A stretch of 64,000 nucleotides of DNA from Nymphalis io. Lineage: Eukaryota; Arthropoda; Insecta; Lepidoptera; Nymphalidae. Below, piece after piece: positions 33,901-44,683 of the stretch (the first letter of the stretch is position 1; every line of letters starts with the position of its first letter). The position numbers and the translations under genes are program-made. Location of the stretch: the NCBI RefSeq assembly GCF_905147045.1, contig NC_065911.1, positions 6,820,001 through 6,884,000 on the forward strand. The letters run 5' to 3'. A model generated the notes under the pieces. It was given only the letters and a program-made list of their open reading frames with translations. It had not been told where the DNA came from and did not search any database.

Positions 33901-35840
33901 GTATTGTATTATTTTTGAATATAAACATTACACTAAAATTTGGTTTGTTCGATTCTCAGCGATAACCTCTTAAAATATTTAGTATGCCCTCTTATGCCCA
34001 CCTTGACAATAAGACCTTTGAAGATCACGAATATACATAGGCAGCCTGTGATAAATTATTCCAATGCCAATCATGATATAACGACGTTGTATATTGTTTC
34101 GATTTGAGATATTAGTAAGCCAGTGTACAGTACGGATGAGTTCAGTTTCAATGAGTGCATTACAATTTATGATGTTTTTTTTTTCAGCTACGATGAAGCG
34201 TACATGGATATGTACGGTGCCTCCGATCGCTTGCAATATGGCGACTGTTTCGGGCCCGACTTCGATACAAACACAGTTTCCGCGAACATCTCAGTTACTG
34301 CCATTGATGATATCTCTCTGGACACGAATGTCTCAGTCAAAGCGAATGTTGAAACTAGGACCAGTTCACTCGACGATAGGATTAACAAAGCTTTAAGAGA
34401 AACGGGTATGCTAAATATTTAATTTTTAACCTTTTTCAAATAATTTTTGGTCCTTCGAGCCGGTATATAAATCATATTTATTAAAACGCTTTATTTAATT
34501 GTTTCAGTACTCGGAGAAGTGGCTAAAGAGGTAGAAAGTGTTGATGCAGAAACTTACCAGAAGGACGTACCAGAAAAAGGCATTTTGATCACGTAAGTTA
34601 AACAAACATGCAAATGTTTGTCTTTAAAAATTTTTTTTTAGTCTATCAACTTCATATCAGAGCTTAGAATTTATCAGCAAATTTGTGGAAGTTAGTTGTG
34701 ATTACTAATATCTTAATTCGGTAAACAATGGGTTTTTTTATTATGTTTATTTTAATAGCAATTTAACGACGGAGCCCCGCAGCTTTAAGCGAGTGAGTTT
34801 CGCGGACGGGTACAAGCCGGGGCAGGACTCCGACGTGGAGGAACCTCCTGTGAAGAAGGTAAGAGAAACACTCCATTTGCTCATTTAAATGAATTGATTT
34901 ATTCAAATGAAAACTTTACATAAAACATGTGCGTTTTAAGCGCGACACGTTTGTTTCATCGATTCATACACATTTATGAATATTAATATTGATTATTTGT
35001 GTGTTAACACCGAGGGTCCGGATTGGTTGGGGTTGAATATTGTAAGGTTGCAGCTCCTATTTTAAAAAATAACGGCCTTTCCTCTATTCGTTGTGGTGAT
35101 TAAATAAACAATGCTGTCTTTTTCTCTCGAATGTCAAATCAATAATGACAGCTGTGAAGCGACGTCTATAAGGCCGCTAGTTTTCACAAATCGTTAGCGG
35201 GTGTGTGGGGCCAATGTGTCGATCATTCGGGAGCAATGGTATTCCGGCGTCCCCCAGCGCAAGAAGGCCCGGCGCTACGGCTGCGCGTGGCCGTGCTCCG
35301 CCGCGCACGCCGACCACGTGCCGCTGTGGGACGCGCTGCCGCCGCCGCCGCCGCCGCCCGGCTCGCCGCCGCCGCCCCCGCGCGCCGCGCCCCCCGCGCA
35401 CCTGCTGCGCGCCGCGCGCCGCCGCGCCCCGCACCCCGCGCTGCCCGCGCTGGCCGCCGGCAAGTTCGGTGAGCGACGGATCGTATATAGCTTATTAAAC
35501 TTTTTTGCCATCATTCGTTGCTTTTATAGAGTATTTCTACAATCTTCGCTTATTTTAAGTCCTCGAAACTTGAGAGTGAAACCATGTAGTTATTATACTT
35601 ATAGCTTCAATGACTTCTACATTGTATCAGTATTGTTGCTAATATTATAATATTCCTAAATATGATGTTTTTTTCGTTTTACATCTTTATTATTATTGGT
35701 ACGATGTATACCCAAATTAAGATATTAAATTCTTTGTTAGTTATAAATATGAATGAGTTTGTTAATTTACAGATCCATCGATTCCTTTGCCGGGTTTCAT
35801 GCCTCCGGAGCCGCCGCCCGGCCTCATTAGCTTGCAGTAG
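21968..35840 (+). CDS. Large Lys/Ser-rich, probably nuclear protein of unknown function (21 exons, 1485 residues)
   Basis: Exons: 21968-22004, 22450-22559, 22683-22848, 23514-23633, 23838-24002, 26534-27749, 28631-28768, 29565-29759, 30014-30211, 30678-30807, 30950-31073, 31165-31706, 32346-32486, 33034-33258, 33560-33701, 33774-33900, 34188-34405, 34508-34592, 34759-34858, 35258-35468 and 35773-35840. All phases agree and no internal stop occurs. The start is the least certain part. Residues 145-199 form a short helix (LQRRTLAEIEDMKRKMELV); 200-320 are Lys/Arg/Asp-rich. A Cys/His island spans 591-670 (C591, H598, C603, C622, C624, C649, H667, C670). Residues 720-1000 carry several basic nuclear-localisation-type clusters alternating with Ser-rich acidic tracts. 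RVSF lies at 1371-1374, and the end is proline-rich (seven prolines in a row, then MPPEPPPG). I do not recognise the family. The gene shape suggests a chromatin or RNA-processing scaffold, which is inference. Confidence 0.85.
24428..24502 (+). other. Candidate 75-nt cassette exon in the large nuclear-protein gene
   Basis: It lies in the intron between 24002 and 26534. It has an acceptor ending GCATGTAG and a perfect donor GTAAGT. It is open in the phase required on both sides (one base carried in, one carried out) and 75 bases long, so inclusion keeps the frame. It would add 25 Arg-rich residues containing RRFRVYSTQRSRASIRRIKQ. The acceptor's pyrimidine tract is poor, so it would be a regulated rather than constitutive exon. 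Confidence 0.4.
24974..25275 (+). repeat. Family A dispersed repeat with a small internal insertion
   Basis: In the long fifth intron of the nuclear-protein gene. It has all blocks from GGTGGTAAGGC through TACCACCCACTCATCG to the tail AACATCAGTTGGCCC. About 25 A-rich bases (near 25170-25195) interrupt the ACATTTCTTACAATG region. It ends in a T run at 25272-25281 instead of A. Confidence 0.75.
26098..26445 (+). repeat. tRNA-headed SINE (family C), near full length
   Basis: It starts with a tRNA-like head: CTCGTTGGTATAGTTGC (A-box-like), then GAGGTTCAAATCCTAGG (B-box-like). The middle has AAGTTCTCAGTAGTCC and the end has GCCGCCGTGGCCAAAATCGG. It closes with an ATC triplet tail (ATCATCATCATCAA), a typical SINE 3' end. 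It lies just upstream of exon 26534-27749. An open frame runs from the SINE into that exon, but the splice acceptor at 26531-26533 shows that the SINE is intronic. Confidence 0.8.
27812..28110 (+). repeat. tRNA-headed SINE (family B), good copy, followed by older debris
   Basis: It begins GTCGAGATGGCCCAGTGG (A box), then GTGGGTTCAACCCCGGGC (B box), and runs to GGAGGCCTTAGCCCAGCAGT, GGGACATTTACAGGCTGTTA. From about 28120 to 28270 there is a further degenerate copy of the same family, recognisable by the AAAACATTGTGAG block. Both are in the intron after exon 26534-27749. Confidence 0.8.
28285..28500 (+). repeat. Family A dispersed repeat, degenerate copy
   Basis: It retains ATTCACTCATCA, ATTCTACCGTC, GTTAGTGAGCCAGTGTAATT followed by ACAGGCA, and a GGTGATGACCAC block in the right order, with many deletions. 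Intronic. Confidence 0.5.
28915..29115 (+). mobile_element. Non-LTR retrotransposon remnant (end of a polymerase ORF)
   Basis: Two frames give fragments of a well-known insect LINE tail: WRPRLGKRTVRRPAARTDDF in one frame and, about 90 bases on, AVIQQWTAMS in another. The order and spacing fit the C-terminus of RTE/jockey-type ORF2 proteins. It lies in the intron 28769-29564, and the flanking coding exons join in phase without it. Confidence 0.65.
33312..33487 (+). repeat. Family A dispersed repeat, 5'-truncated and shortened
   Basis: In the intron between exons 33034-33258 and 33560-33701. It has GATATTCTACCGCAAAACAG, TTGGTATTGTCGCG, GAGTGAGCCAGTGTAA, GTTCCGAAGGTTGGTGGCGC and a damaged 3' tail. 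A small further fragment (GATTTGAGATATTAGTAAGC and CAGTGTA) is at 34098-34128. Confidence 0.7.
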
Positions 35841-35891
35841 ATTAAACATTTGATTATTATTAATTTTACTTTTAGTATTTAAGATATTGTA

Positions 35892-35897
35892 AATAAA
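35892..35897 (+). terminator. Poly(A) signal of the large nuclear-protein gene
   Basis: AATAAA lies 52 bases after the stop codon and is followed by a TATTATTATTTTTTATTTTG stretch. It suggests a very short 3' UTR. Confidence 0.6.
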
Positions 35898-36141
35898 CTT
35901 ATGCTGACAAATTATTATTATTTTTTATTTTGGGGTACAGAAAATATCCTTATATATATATATACGTGCTTGCATCCGGGTGAATCATCGGGGGGAATCT
36001 AATCTAATCTAATAAAATATATAAAAATTGATATTCGAGATTAGTAAACTTTGACATATTTTGTCTGATTACTATGAAAGTTTACGTATTATTTCTTTGA
36101 GTATGTTTTTTTCTTTTTAAACTATCCGCTTTGTTGTAACT

Positions 36142-36157
36142 CGCCACTAGATGGCGC
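36142..36157 (+). promoter_or_regulatory. CTCF-like site between genes
   Basis: CGCCACTAGATGGCGC matches the core of insect CTCF-type insulator motifs (CCAC-N-AG-N-TGGCGC). It sits about 300 bases beyond the end of the nuclear-protein gene and before the LTR element. This is motif similarity only. Confidence 0.35.
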
Positions 36158-36473
36158 TTTAGTACTCAATTTTTATACAGATCGCCATGACAATAAATGG
36201 CACGGCAACTGTCAATTTTTATAAAATTTTTATATATTGCATAACGGGTTTTATCACTAAGTAGTTTTTTTTTCTGAAATAATGCAGATGTATTTTTTTA
36301 CTTTGTAAAAACCTCAACGTAAAAGAAGATATCTGCCTGATATCCGTTTATTCGTTGTAATCAAAATAGTGCTCATTCTAATTAAAATATTTAATAAATT
36401 AAGGTTACAACCTCCAGCACTATTTTTTAAGGACATTTAAAGAAATCTAAGCGACATAAAAACAGTATTTAAC

Positions 36474-36590
36474 GCTACTGTGTTTGATATTTTTGTAAAA
36501 ATCATGGTAGTTACCTTGATAGAAACTAATATTTTAAGGATACATAAATGTAGTGCTATAAACAATATAATTTTAACAAAAAGCGACATA
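36474..36590 (+). repeat. Left copy of a direct repeat that flanks the LTR retrotransposon
   Basis: It runs from GCTACTGTGTTTGATATTTT to about AACAAAAAGCGA and matches 44154-44282 in the same orientation at roughly 85-90% by eye; the right copy has a 13-base insertion near CTCTACATTTACAA. It is not part of the LTRs, which start at 37417. A short related duplication (AGCGACATAAAAACAGTATT) occurs at about 36450 and 36582. Confidence 0.65.
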
Positions 36591-37416
36591 AAAACAGTAT
36601 TTTAACATTTTTAGACTAAAATTTTGTAGATGTCTTCATTTACTTTGCATATAACATTTCACATAGCTTCATCTACGTCTCTCAGTTAAACTCATTTAAT
36701 TTCCTAAATCACACAAATATTTTGTTTTTATTATAACGCATGTGCAATAATACTGTTTTATTTATTATTTATTCATAATAATTATATTTTTTTTATGGAC
36801 AAAAAATCAAAACAATTTTTAAGTAAATTATACTTTAGATTAACTTTTTTTTTTAACTAATATATAATAAAAATAAAGTATAATGCTAACATACAGATAA
36901 AAAAATGAATATCACTGTTTCTTATAAGTATAATCAGCCTTGGAATTTACAGAATATCAGGCTAATTTTATCACTCAGTTAAGTGTGTTATTGGTAATGA
37001 GCTGTGCCCGCCCGTGTATGGCTTAAAAAAGTCACTAAAAGCGGACTTATAGTATTTAAGTACCAACAACATTTTTAGTTTAGCTTAGTTTCATTTTCGT
37101 GGGATTAGTATTTATTGGTTTTCGCCGCCTCCAGATCTAGATATGGCACCATACAATTGGCAACGAGGAAAACAGAATTCCCTTAAATCTATTCAGACAT
37201 ATTTTAATGTATGTCTCTGTGCTTTATTTATGATGACTGCAAACGATACCTTCATAAGAAATTGTTTCCTTTTAAAATTGAAACGTAAATCTGTATTTAA
37301 AAAATAAGTACTTATGATTACTTTAAAAAAATGAGTAATTATAAACTTAACAAAACAATGAGAAGAAAATCTACGCTAATAATGGATTATTTTAAGTCAT
37401 CCTTAAATGATACATA

Positions 37417-37861
37417 TGTTAGCTTGATAAAATAATCGTACTGTAATTTCAAATAACTATTGAGCATTTTGTAAAGAATAGCCGTGCCCATTAAAATAAG
37501 TCTGCATTATGAAAAGAATTTAATAAGTTATAATTTATATTATTGTCATATTTACTACAAAACGTGATTTTTGCTTGTTTATTTTTTATATTGTATATTT
37601 AAATATTTCGTACTTTTATTATTTAGTAGCTCTATTTCGACTACCGGTTCCGAAAAATATTATATTATGATTAGTCAGTTGAGTACTAGCAAGAAGCTCG
37701 CATTGTTTGGTTTTTTTAAAAAAGAGGAACGGTAATTTTTGAGTTGTAAAACAAATTGTATTACCACTGTGGATAACATTGAGTTATATTAAAATAATAA
37801 AATTGTTAAGACGGAGAAGAATGTTTGAATTTTAATACCTTCGAAATTAAGAAAGTTTACA
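37417..37861 (+). repeat. 5' LTR
   Basis: 445 bases, TG...CA ends. By eye it differs from the 3' LTR at about 8 positions (about 1.8%), for example AATCGTAC versus AATCATAC and TGTGGATAA versus TGTGAATAA. Confidence 0.92.
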
Positions 37862-37863
37862 AT

Positions 37864-37877
37864 TCAGAAGTGGGATT
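37864..37877 (+). other. Putative primer-binding site (tRNA-Leu-like)
   Basis: TCAGAAGTGGGATT starts two bases after the 5' LTR. It is complementary to a stretch near, but not at, the 3' end of insect tRNA-Leu (the complement of the terminal CCA and the next two bases is missing). Some gypsy-group elements prime in this offset way. The match is from memory of the tRNA family. Confidence 0.45.
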
Positions 37878-38476
37878 ACATCGGGGTATACTGGTGAGAT
37901 TCTATTACTCTGGTGTGATCATACGCCTGCATCAAGGTATGTAACCATTAAATTTAATTATTTATCTATTAAAAGTACAAACTTTTAGTTAGTTATTTTT
38001 GTTCAAAACAATGGTATATAAAAAAATTTTTTTTTTTGGTTTACTCTATGATGAAGTGAGATTATTGATAATAGTAATTGATGAATTTGAATACTTCTTG
38101 TAAGGTATATCATAATTAGACTACTTTAACTGTGTAATTCTAAATAAACAGTATCTTCTTGTTATAATCATTTAACTGGTAACGAAATTAATTTGTCTAT
38201 AATAGTATATGTTAGAAGAATACTAGAATTTATGATTGTTTTACAAACAAATATAAAATAATACAGTTTGCTCTGTCAATAAAAATTATAATTAATAAAA
38301 TACTAAATTATAATTAAAATATGCATATATGACGAAATTGAAAACTTAACTATGCGATTTTGCAAAGTTATCAATTTATGTACTTTACTCAGTTGTCACT
38401 AAAAATTGTGTTTCGTACAATTAACTTAATTTTACAAAATAGATACTTGTTGTTATAATTATTTCAGAATCAGTGG

Positions 38477-39104
38477 GTGCAGTACAATCGAGTGAAAATG
38501 CCTCGTGGTCGGTCCAATAGTAGACGGAGGTCAAATGGGAGGCATCACAGCATTGTGCTGGGAGGTATTGCGAAACACAGCCGATCCCGGACGCGTGCTC
38601 GAGGCTCGAGGCAACGTCATCGTTCACCAGCAGAGCTCCACGCTGATCGTCGTGAGATCGAGCGTCGCAGATCAAGAAGATCACCTCCAAGGGAGCCCCA
38701 GGCAAGAAGTCGAAGCAGGTCAGTTGTAAAATCTCCACTACAGCGTACACCACCCTTGGACACGCAGTTACGTGGACCGATAGATAAACTAATAGATCAT
38801 CGTAGAGGCAGTAGGCTTCGAGAATACTGATAAACTATTGGGTTATTTGAGGGGTGTTAAGCATGAGCGATTAGACAACTTCAATAAAAAACCGGTACGT
38901 TCTGTAACTGGAAATCCACATAAACCAATTAAGAATGATTTAGGAAGGCCATTAAAATGTTTTAACTGTCATGAAACAGGTCATGTAGTATCGGGATGTC
39001 AAAAACCTATTATTAAATGTCAAAAGTGTAAACGCATTGGTCATGATGATCCTGAATGTAATAGGAGCGGTTGGGTAAATAAAGCCGAAGTTAGAACATT
39101 ATGA
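38477..39104 (+). pseudogene. Gag remnant: Arg/Ser-rich start and two CCHC zinc knuckles
   Basis: A first frame (38477-38830) encodes a 117-residue Arg/Ser-rich polypeptide. A second frame (38838-39104) encodes two zinc knuckles of the form C-x2-C-x4-H-x4-C (CFNCHETGHVVSGC and CQKCKRIGHDDPEC). The capsid part of roughly 200-300 residues expected between them is absent, so this gag could not build a particle. Confidence 0.75.
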
Positions 39105-39122
39105 CTAGAGACCAGTACTGAC

Positions 39123-42100
39123 ATGCGAGAAGACGACAAATTTATCAAGAGTATAACAGTTAATGATGTACAGTTAACGGGGTACGTAGATTTTGGTAGT
39201 CAGTGTACTTTGATAAAAGAATCCGTCATGAAAGGAATAGTACCACGCGAAAAGTGGCAAGTAAATAATCTACCATCTCTCAAGGGTTTTGGTAATACAT
39301 ACGTGAATGCCTTAGGTAAAATTAAAATTTCGTTAAGTATTGACAATGCAAAAATTACAGTAGAGGCAGTTGTGGTACCTGATAATTATCTAAATCATGA
39401 TCTAGTTATTGGACAGACTGCCACGGAGCAACCACACTTATGGGTATTTAAAACTAGTAAAGAATTATTGATTACCGATAGGCGAGTGAGATACGATACG
39501 CGACTGGTTTTAAGATCTCTAAAGACTGTTATGGCTGAAGGTTGTATTTCTGTAAAGGTGTTCATCAATACAAATTTTAGTGGAATGGTTTTTGTTGAAA
39601 ATGGTCGTCGCTTAAAATATGATATAATGATTGGTACTTACAATATCAAAAACGGTAGTGGTCATTTAACTATTCTGAACTATGAAAATAAATTAATTCA
39701 TTTTAAAGAGGGTCAAATCCTAGCTTGTGCCTGTATTATGGAAACAAATAAAAACTTTAAAAGCATTAATAGAATACAAGATGTACAAGATCACCACGCT
39801 AAAACTCCACTTACATTGGATGACCTTAACATTGATGAAAATCTCGATAAAAGACAGAAACTTAAATTATTACAAACATTAAACCAGTACCGCAATTGTT
39901 TTGTTAAGGAATTGTCGGAACTAGGACAGACAACGATTGCAGAAATGAATATTCAATTAAAGGATTCAGAACCAGTTGTTTATCGACCATATAGATTGAG
40001 CCACTCAGAACGCGAAGAAGTTAGAATCATGGTCGAAGAATTCTTGAAATATGACATTGTACGGGAATCTCAATCGCCATATGCAAGTCCCGTTGTTAGT
40101 GAGAAAGAAAACTGGGGATAAACGACTTTGTGTTGATTATCGCGCACTAAATAAGAAAACGATTAAGCAACATTACCCGTTCCTCGTATCGAGGACCAAA
40201 TTGACAGATTAGCGGGAAATAAATATTTTTGTGCTTTAGATTTGGCGTCGGGATATTACCAAATTCCACTGGCTGAAGAAAGTAAGAGTAAAAGTTCGTT
40301 TGTAACACCTGATGGACAATTTGAGTTTAATAGAATGCCCTTCGGATTAGCTAATGCACCAGCCGTTTTCCAGAGAACTGTTAATTTGGTTCTGGACAAT
40401 TTACGATATAGCATCGCATTAGCGTATATGGACGACATTTTGGTACCTAGTACATCGTTTGAAGAAGGTATTAAGAGATTAGAAATCGTACTTGAAAGAC
40501 TTAGAGAGTCGGGATTGACCCTAAAACTCCAAAAATGTTACTTCTTCCGAAAAAATGTTGACTACCTAGGTTTTTAAATTTCCAGCGAAGGCGTAAGACC
40601 AGGAATTAATAAAATTGAATCCGTCAAAAATTTTCCCAAGCCCAAAAACGTACATAATATCAGACAGTTTATCGGCTTAGCCAGTTTTTTCCGACGTTTT
40701 ATTAGGGTTTTTGGTGAAATAGCTTGTCCCCTTACCAAGTTATTGAAGAAGAAATCTCATTGGGAATGGACTCAAGCTCAAGAAGAAGCGTTTGATAAAT
40801 TGAAAAACGTCTTTATTTCAAGGCCAGTGTTAGCACTTTACAGTCCAAAACTGGAAACAGAGATACATACAGATGCAAGCAAACATGGCATTTTGTTACA
40901 GAAACAAAACGATTGAGTTTTTAAGCCAGTAGCATATTACAGTAGACAGACATCGCCTGAAGAGTCCCATTTTTCATCATATGAGTTAGAAACTCTCGCA
41001 GTCATTTCCGCGTTGGTGAAATTCAGAACCTATGTGCTTGGGTTAAGTTTAACCATTGTAACAGACTGCAACTCTCTTCGAGCCACATTTTTAAAACGAG
41101 ATATGGTACCAAGAGTGGCGCGTTGGTGAAGTTTGATTCAGGAGTATGACTGTAATGTGGTATATAAATCTGGGAAAGGTATGATACATGTTGATGCATT
41201 GAGTAGGAATCCAACAATGGAAGGCACAGGGATAATTCAAGCTATTGACGCTTCAGATATAATGACTATAACAGATGATTGGTTAACGACAGTACAGCTA
41301 GAGGACTCCGAAATACAACGCATAAAAAAAATTTCTTTCTGATAAAGAATTTGAGAACTTGTTAGAGATACGTAAGAATTTTGTCCTTAAACGAGAGAGA
41401 GTGTATAAAATAACTGAGGATGGATTAAGATGGGTGGTGCCGAAGGGCTGTAGGTGGCAGATACTACAGAAAAATCACGATGAAATAGGTCATTTTGCCT
41501 TTGATAAGACATTTGATAAAATAAAACAACATTATTGGTTTCCACGCATGCGGAAATTTATAAAAAAATATGTAAATTCCTGCCTAGAGTGTGCTTATAA
41601 TAAAATACCATCGGGGAAAAAGCAGGGCTGTTTGCACCCGATCCCTAAAGAAACTACGCCCTTCCATACTATTCATATTGATCATGTTGGACCATTTGTA
41701 AAATCAAAAAGGAAGAATTGTTACATCTTGGTTATAGTAGAGTCGTTCACAAAATTTATTGTTTTGAAGGCGGTTAAAAATACTAAATCCACTTCCACTA
41801 TTACAGTTCTTAGGGACTATTTTGGAACGTTTGGTTTACCGAAACGGCTAATTAGTGATAGGGGCACGTCATTTACAAGTTTGAAATTTAAAAAGTTTCT
41901 TACTGAAGTAGGAGTTCATCACATAAAGAATGCAGTTGCTTCACCTAGGGCAAATGGCAAGGTAGAGCGATATAATCGGACTATTTTGGACTCCTTAGCC
42001 TCACAAAATCACGGTAAAGACGAAAGACTTTGGGATGACAGATTATTACAGGTACAATGGGGATTAAATAATACAGTTAATAAAGGTACGGGCAAAACTC

Positions 42101-42612
42101 CTACTGAAGTTTTATTCGGATTAAGGCTTACTGGAATTAATGAAGGTAGACTCATTTCGCAAATAGATGAAGACATAATCAAAAGCAATCCTGATGAAAA
42201 TGAAATAAGCAACATACATGACAGTTTACGTAAGATGAGGGATGAAGTAGATGAACATACAAAAATATCACAAGAAAAACAGAAAAATAGATATGATAAA
42301 AAGAGAAAAAAACCGTTAGATTTTAAAGTTGGGGATTTGGTAAGAGTTGAAAGAACAACTCATACCATAGGTAGAAGTAGAAAGTTATTACCAAAGTGTT
42401 CAGGGCCATATGGAATAACAAAAAATATGGATCACGATAGATTTGAGGTAGTAGACACTCCTATTACAAAAAAAGGGGGTACAAAGTATAAGGGTATATA
42501 CTCAGTTGATAAAATACATCCTTGGCTTTGTTTTAATTCCCAGGATAGTTTTTTTTTTTTTATATGCCCCGGGATGGCAAATGACTCTACTCCACCTGAT
42601 GGTAAGTGGTAG
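39123..42612 (+). pseudogene. Pol: protease, reverse transcriptase, RNase H, integrase with several breaks
   Basis: Protease: the active site reads DFG (VDFGSQCTL, about 39190) where DTG/DSG is usual. Reverse transcriptase: the catalytic YMDD box is at about 40423-40434. RNase H follows at about 40860-41110, with the ETEIHTDAS motif. Integrase: an HHCC zinc finger near 41475-41600, then the DDE core (the first Asp in HIDHVGPF, the second in SDRGTSF, and the Glu in KVERYNR). Breaks: frame changes near 40120, 40180 and 41340, and stops at 40575-40577, 40914-40916 and 41127-41129. Two of the stops are TGA where a TGG or TGT is likely. The integrase frame (41359-42612) is the longest intact part; its end is replaced by the nested LINE fragment. 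Confidence 0.88.
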
Positions 42613-42690
42613 TAGAGTCCAAACGCGACGACGGCCAGTACAGTTGGGAAGAATGTTCTGTACTAGCCGTCCCCGCCTTGCCGGCCCGCA
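42549..42690 (-). mobile_element. Nested 3' end of the CR1/jockey-type LINE
   Basis: It is nearly the same as the 3' UTR at 10308-10445: a poly(A) end (T run on the plus strand), then the stem-loop GACTCTACT/AGTAGAGTC with CCAC/GTGG at 42583-42619, then GGCCAGTACAG and a CTTGCCGGCCCGCAA block. It inserted into the end of the LTR element's pol, so it is younger than that element's sequence, though not necessarily than this copy. Confidence 0.85.
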
Positions 42691-42922
42691 AAATCATCAA
42701 TCGCAAAAATCGCAATCGCAAGTGAATCATCTACTAGCGAGAATACTGATGATTAATTTAAAATATTATTGTGGTCGATTATATTTATTTAAAGCGTAGT
42801 GTCGTGAGAGATAAACAATTATACTTTGTGTAAATGTGTATTGTAATAATTCAAGTACAATAATGATTTGTTTAACTAAATAAGAAATGTAAAATAAATA
42901 TAGTAATTTTATTTGGAATTTG

Positions 42923-42926
<4 letters not shown>

Positions 42927-42953
<27 letters not shown>
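42927..42953. repeat. (AT)n microsatellite
   Basis: About 13 uninterrupted AT units inside the 3' part of the LTR element. They are likely length-variable. Confidence 0.85.
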
Positions 42954-42956
<3 letters not shown>

Positions 42957-43224
42957 CTAATTTAGAATTGTATATTAATGTTAATTTGCTATGAGCAAAA
43001 TAATTTTGAAGTGCAAGGTGCACAGTAACTATAGGAATGAGTGATTTTAGAATAGTAAATTTAATTTATCCAATTATCCTATGTTTGTGTAATTACCGTT
43101 ATATAATAATAAATAAACATGTGTTTGTAAGAACATACTAGTAGTTATATATGTAATCGAATGTAAACACCATATAAATTTGTATTCGTCGCGGGGACGC
43201 GGAAACTTATCAGGATGGACGAAT

Positions 43225-43669
43225 TGTTAGCTTGATAAAATAATCATACTGTAATTTCAAATAACTATTGAGCATTTTGTAAAGAATAGCCGTGCCCATT
43301 AAAATAAGTCTGCATTATGAAAAGAATTTAATAAGTTATAATTTATATTATTGTCATATTTACTACAAAACGTGATTTTTGCTTGTTTATTTTTTATATT
43401 GTATATTTAAATATTTCGTACTTTTATTATTTAGTAGCTCTATTTCGACTACCGGTTCCGAAAAATATTATATTATGATTAGTCAGTTGAGTAGTAGCAA
43501 GAGGCTCGCATTGTTTGGTTTTTTTTAAAAAGAGGAACGGTAATTTTTGAATTGTAAAACAAATTGTATTACCACTGTGAATAACATTGAGTTATATTAA
43601 AATAATAAAACTGTTAAGACGGAGAAAAATGTTTGAATTTTAATACCTTCGAAATTAAGAAAGTTTACA
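43225..43669 (+). repeat. 3' LTR
   Basis: 445 bases with TG...CA ends, followed by the CATA target duplication. A weak purine-rich stretch (GGATGGACGAA) precedes it in the position of the polypurine tract. Confidence 0.92.
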
Positions 43670-44153
43670 CATATATGATATCGTAGGCGCTTTTTTTATC
43701 TTTTAAAAAAAACAATTCTGGCATACGTGATTGTTGCTTAACTTTAACCGTTTAGGGAGCCCACGCAACGGAAGCTCTCAAAAATAATACATTTTCCCCG
43801 TTTCTGCAACATTTATTGATGCTTAGCTCCTATTGTAGCTTGATGTTAAATATAATAGCCTATAGCCTTCTTTGATAAATGGGCTATTCAACTAACATAA
43901 TTTTTAATTTGAACCGGTATTTCTTGAGATTAGCGCGTTTAACCAAACAAACTCTTTAGCTTTATAATACTTATTAGTAAAGATTAGTTACCGAGTATAA
44001 AATTAAAAAAAAATCTAATAACTCAACAATTATTATCACTTTCAAACTACTTCTAATGGAAAAAGAAGCGTTCAAAACGTTAACGCTATGAGGTGCGAAT
44101 AAACTAAGTTATTATTTAAATTCTGCGTCGTCAACTGCTGTTGATTCTCCTAC

Positions 44154-44282
44154 GCTACTGTGTCTGATATTTTTGTAATAATCATGGTAGTTATATTGAT
44201 AGAAACTAATATTTTAAGGATACATAAATGTACTCTACATTTACAACGCTACAAACAATATAATTTTAGCAAAAAGTGCGAT
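44154..44282 (+). repeat. Right copy of the direct repeat flanking the LTR retrotransposon
   Basis: Matches 36474-36590 in the same orientation, from GCTACTGTGTCTGATATTTT to AGCAAAAAGTGCGA. See the left copy. It may be the end of a larger element into which the LTR retrotransposon inserted. Confidence 0.65.
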
Positions 44283-44683
44283 AAATTAACCGCGTACCCA
44301 CGTTCGCGCAAGAGTGAGATAAGTGACTGATGTCTTTGTTTGCGGTTCAATCATTTGTGGAAGTAAAGGCGGGCAAATTCAAATGTCCGCTTCTACTGCG
44401 TTGTTTTAGTGTGTAGATGTATTCATTTATGTACCAGATAATTGTAATTATTTAGAAAAATTAAGAAACTTTAACACAGACGTGTAGATAATGTTAATAT
44501 AAGCTTATTTTCGTTAAAAAAGCATTTTCACAAAAATCCAGATGTCCGTATCTACTTAGCTGCCATCGAATACAAATCAATATAATCCAGGTAATGAAAG
44601 TCCTACGCCGCTTCGTTTTTGTAACAGCGCTTCAAATTTGTAAAAATAAAAAAGGGTACTATATTGTATGCTCGTGTGGTTTT

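Larger units (their letters stand above)
37417..43669 (+). mobile_element. Ty3/gypsy-type LTR retrotransposon, complete ends, defective interior
   Basis: Two 445-bp direct repeats (37417-37861 and 43225-43669) begin TGTTAG and end TTTACA. They bound an interior with a gag remnant, a primer-binding site, protease, reverse transcriptase, RNase H and integrase in that order, which is the Ty3/gypsy arrangement. The sequence CATA flanks both ends (37413-37416 and 43670-43673), a 4-base target duplication, so this is a true insertion. The interior carries frameshifts, stop codons, a probable loss of the capsid part of gag, and a nested LINE fragment, so it cannot be autonomous. No envelope-like gene is seen. 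Confidence 0.93.

Noticed and set aside
33491..33928. Minus-strand 145-codon frame
   Set aside because: It is antisense to exons 33560-33701 and 33774-33900 and produced by their high GC content.
35177..35514. Several long Ala/Arg/Gly-rich frames on both strands
   Set aside because: They are shadows of the GC-rich proline-coding exon 35258-35468; only one frame fits the splice phases.
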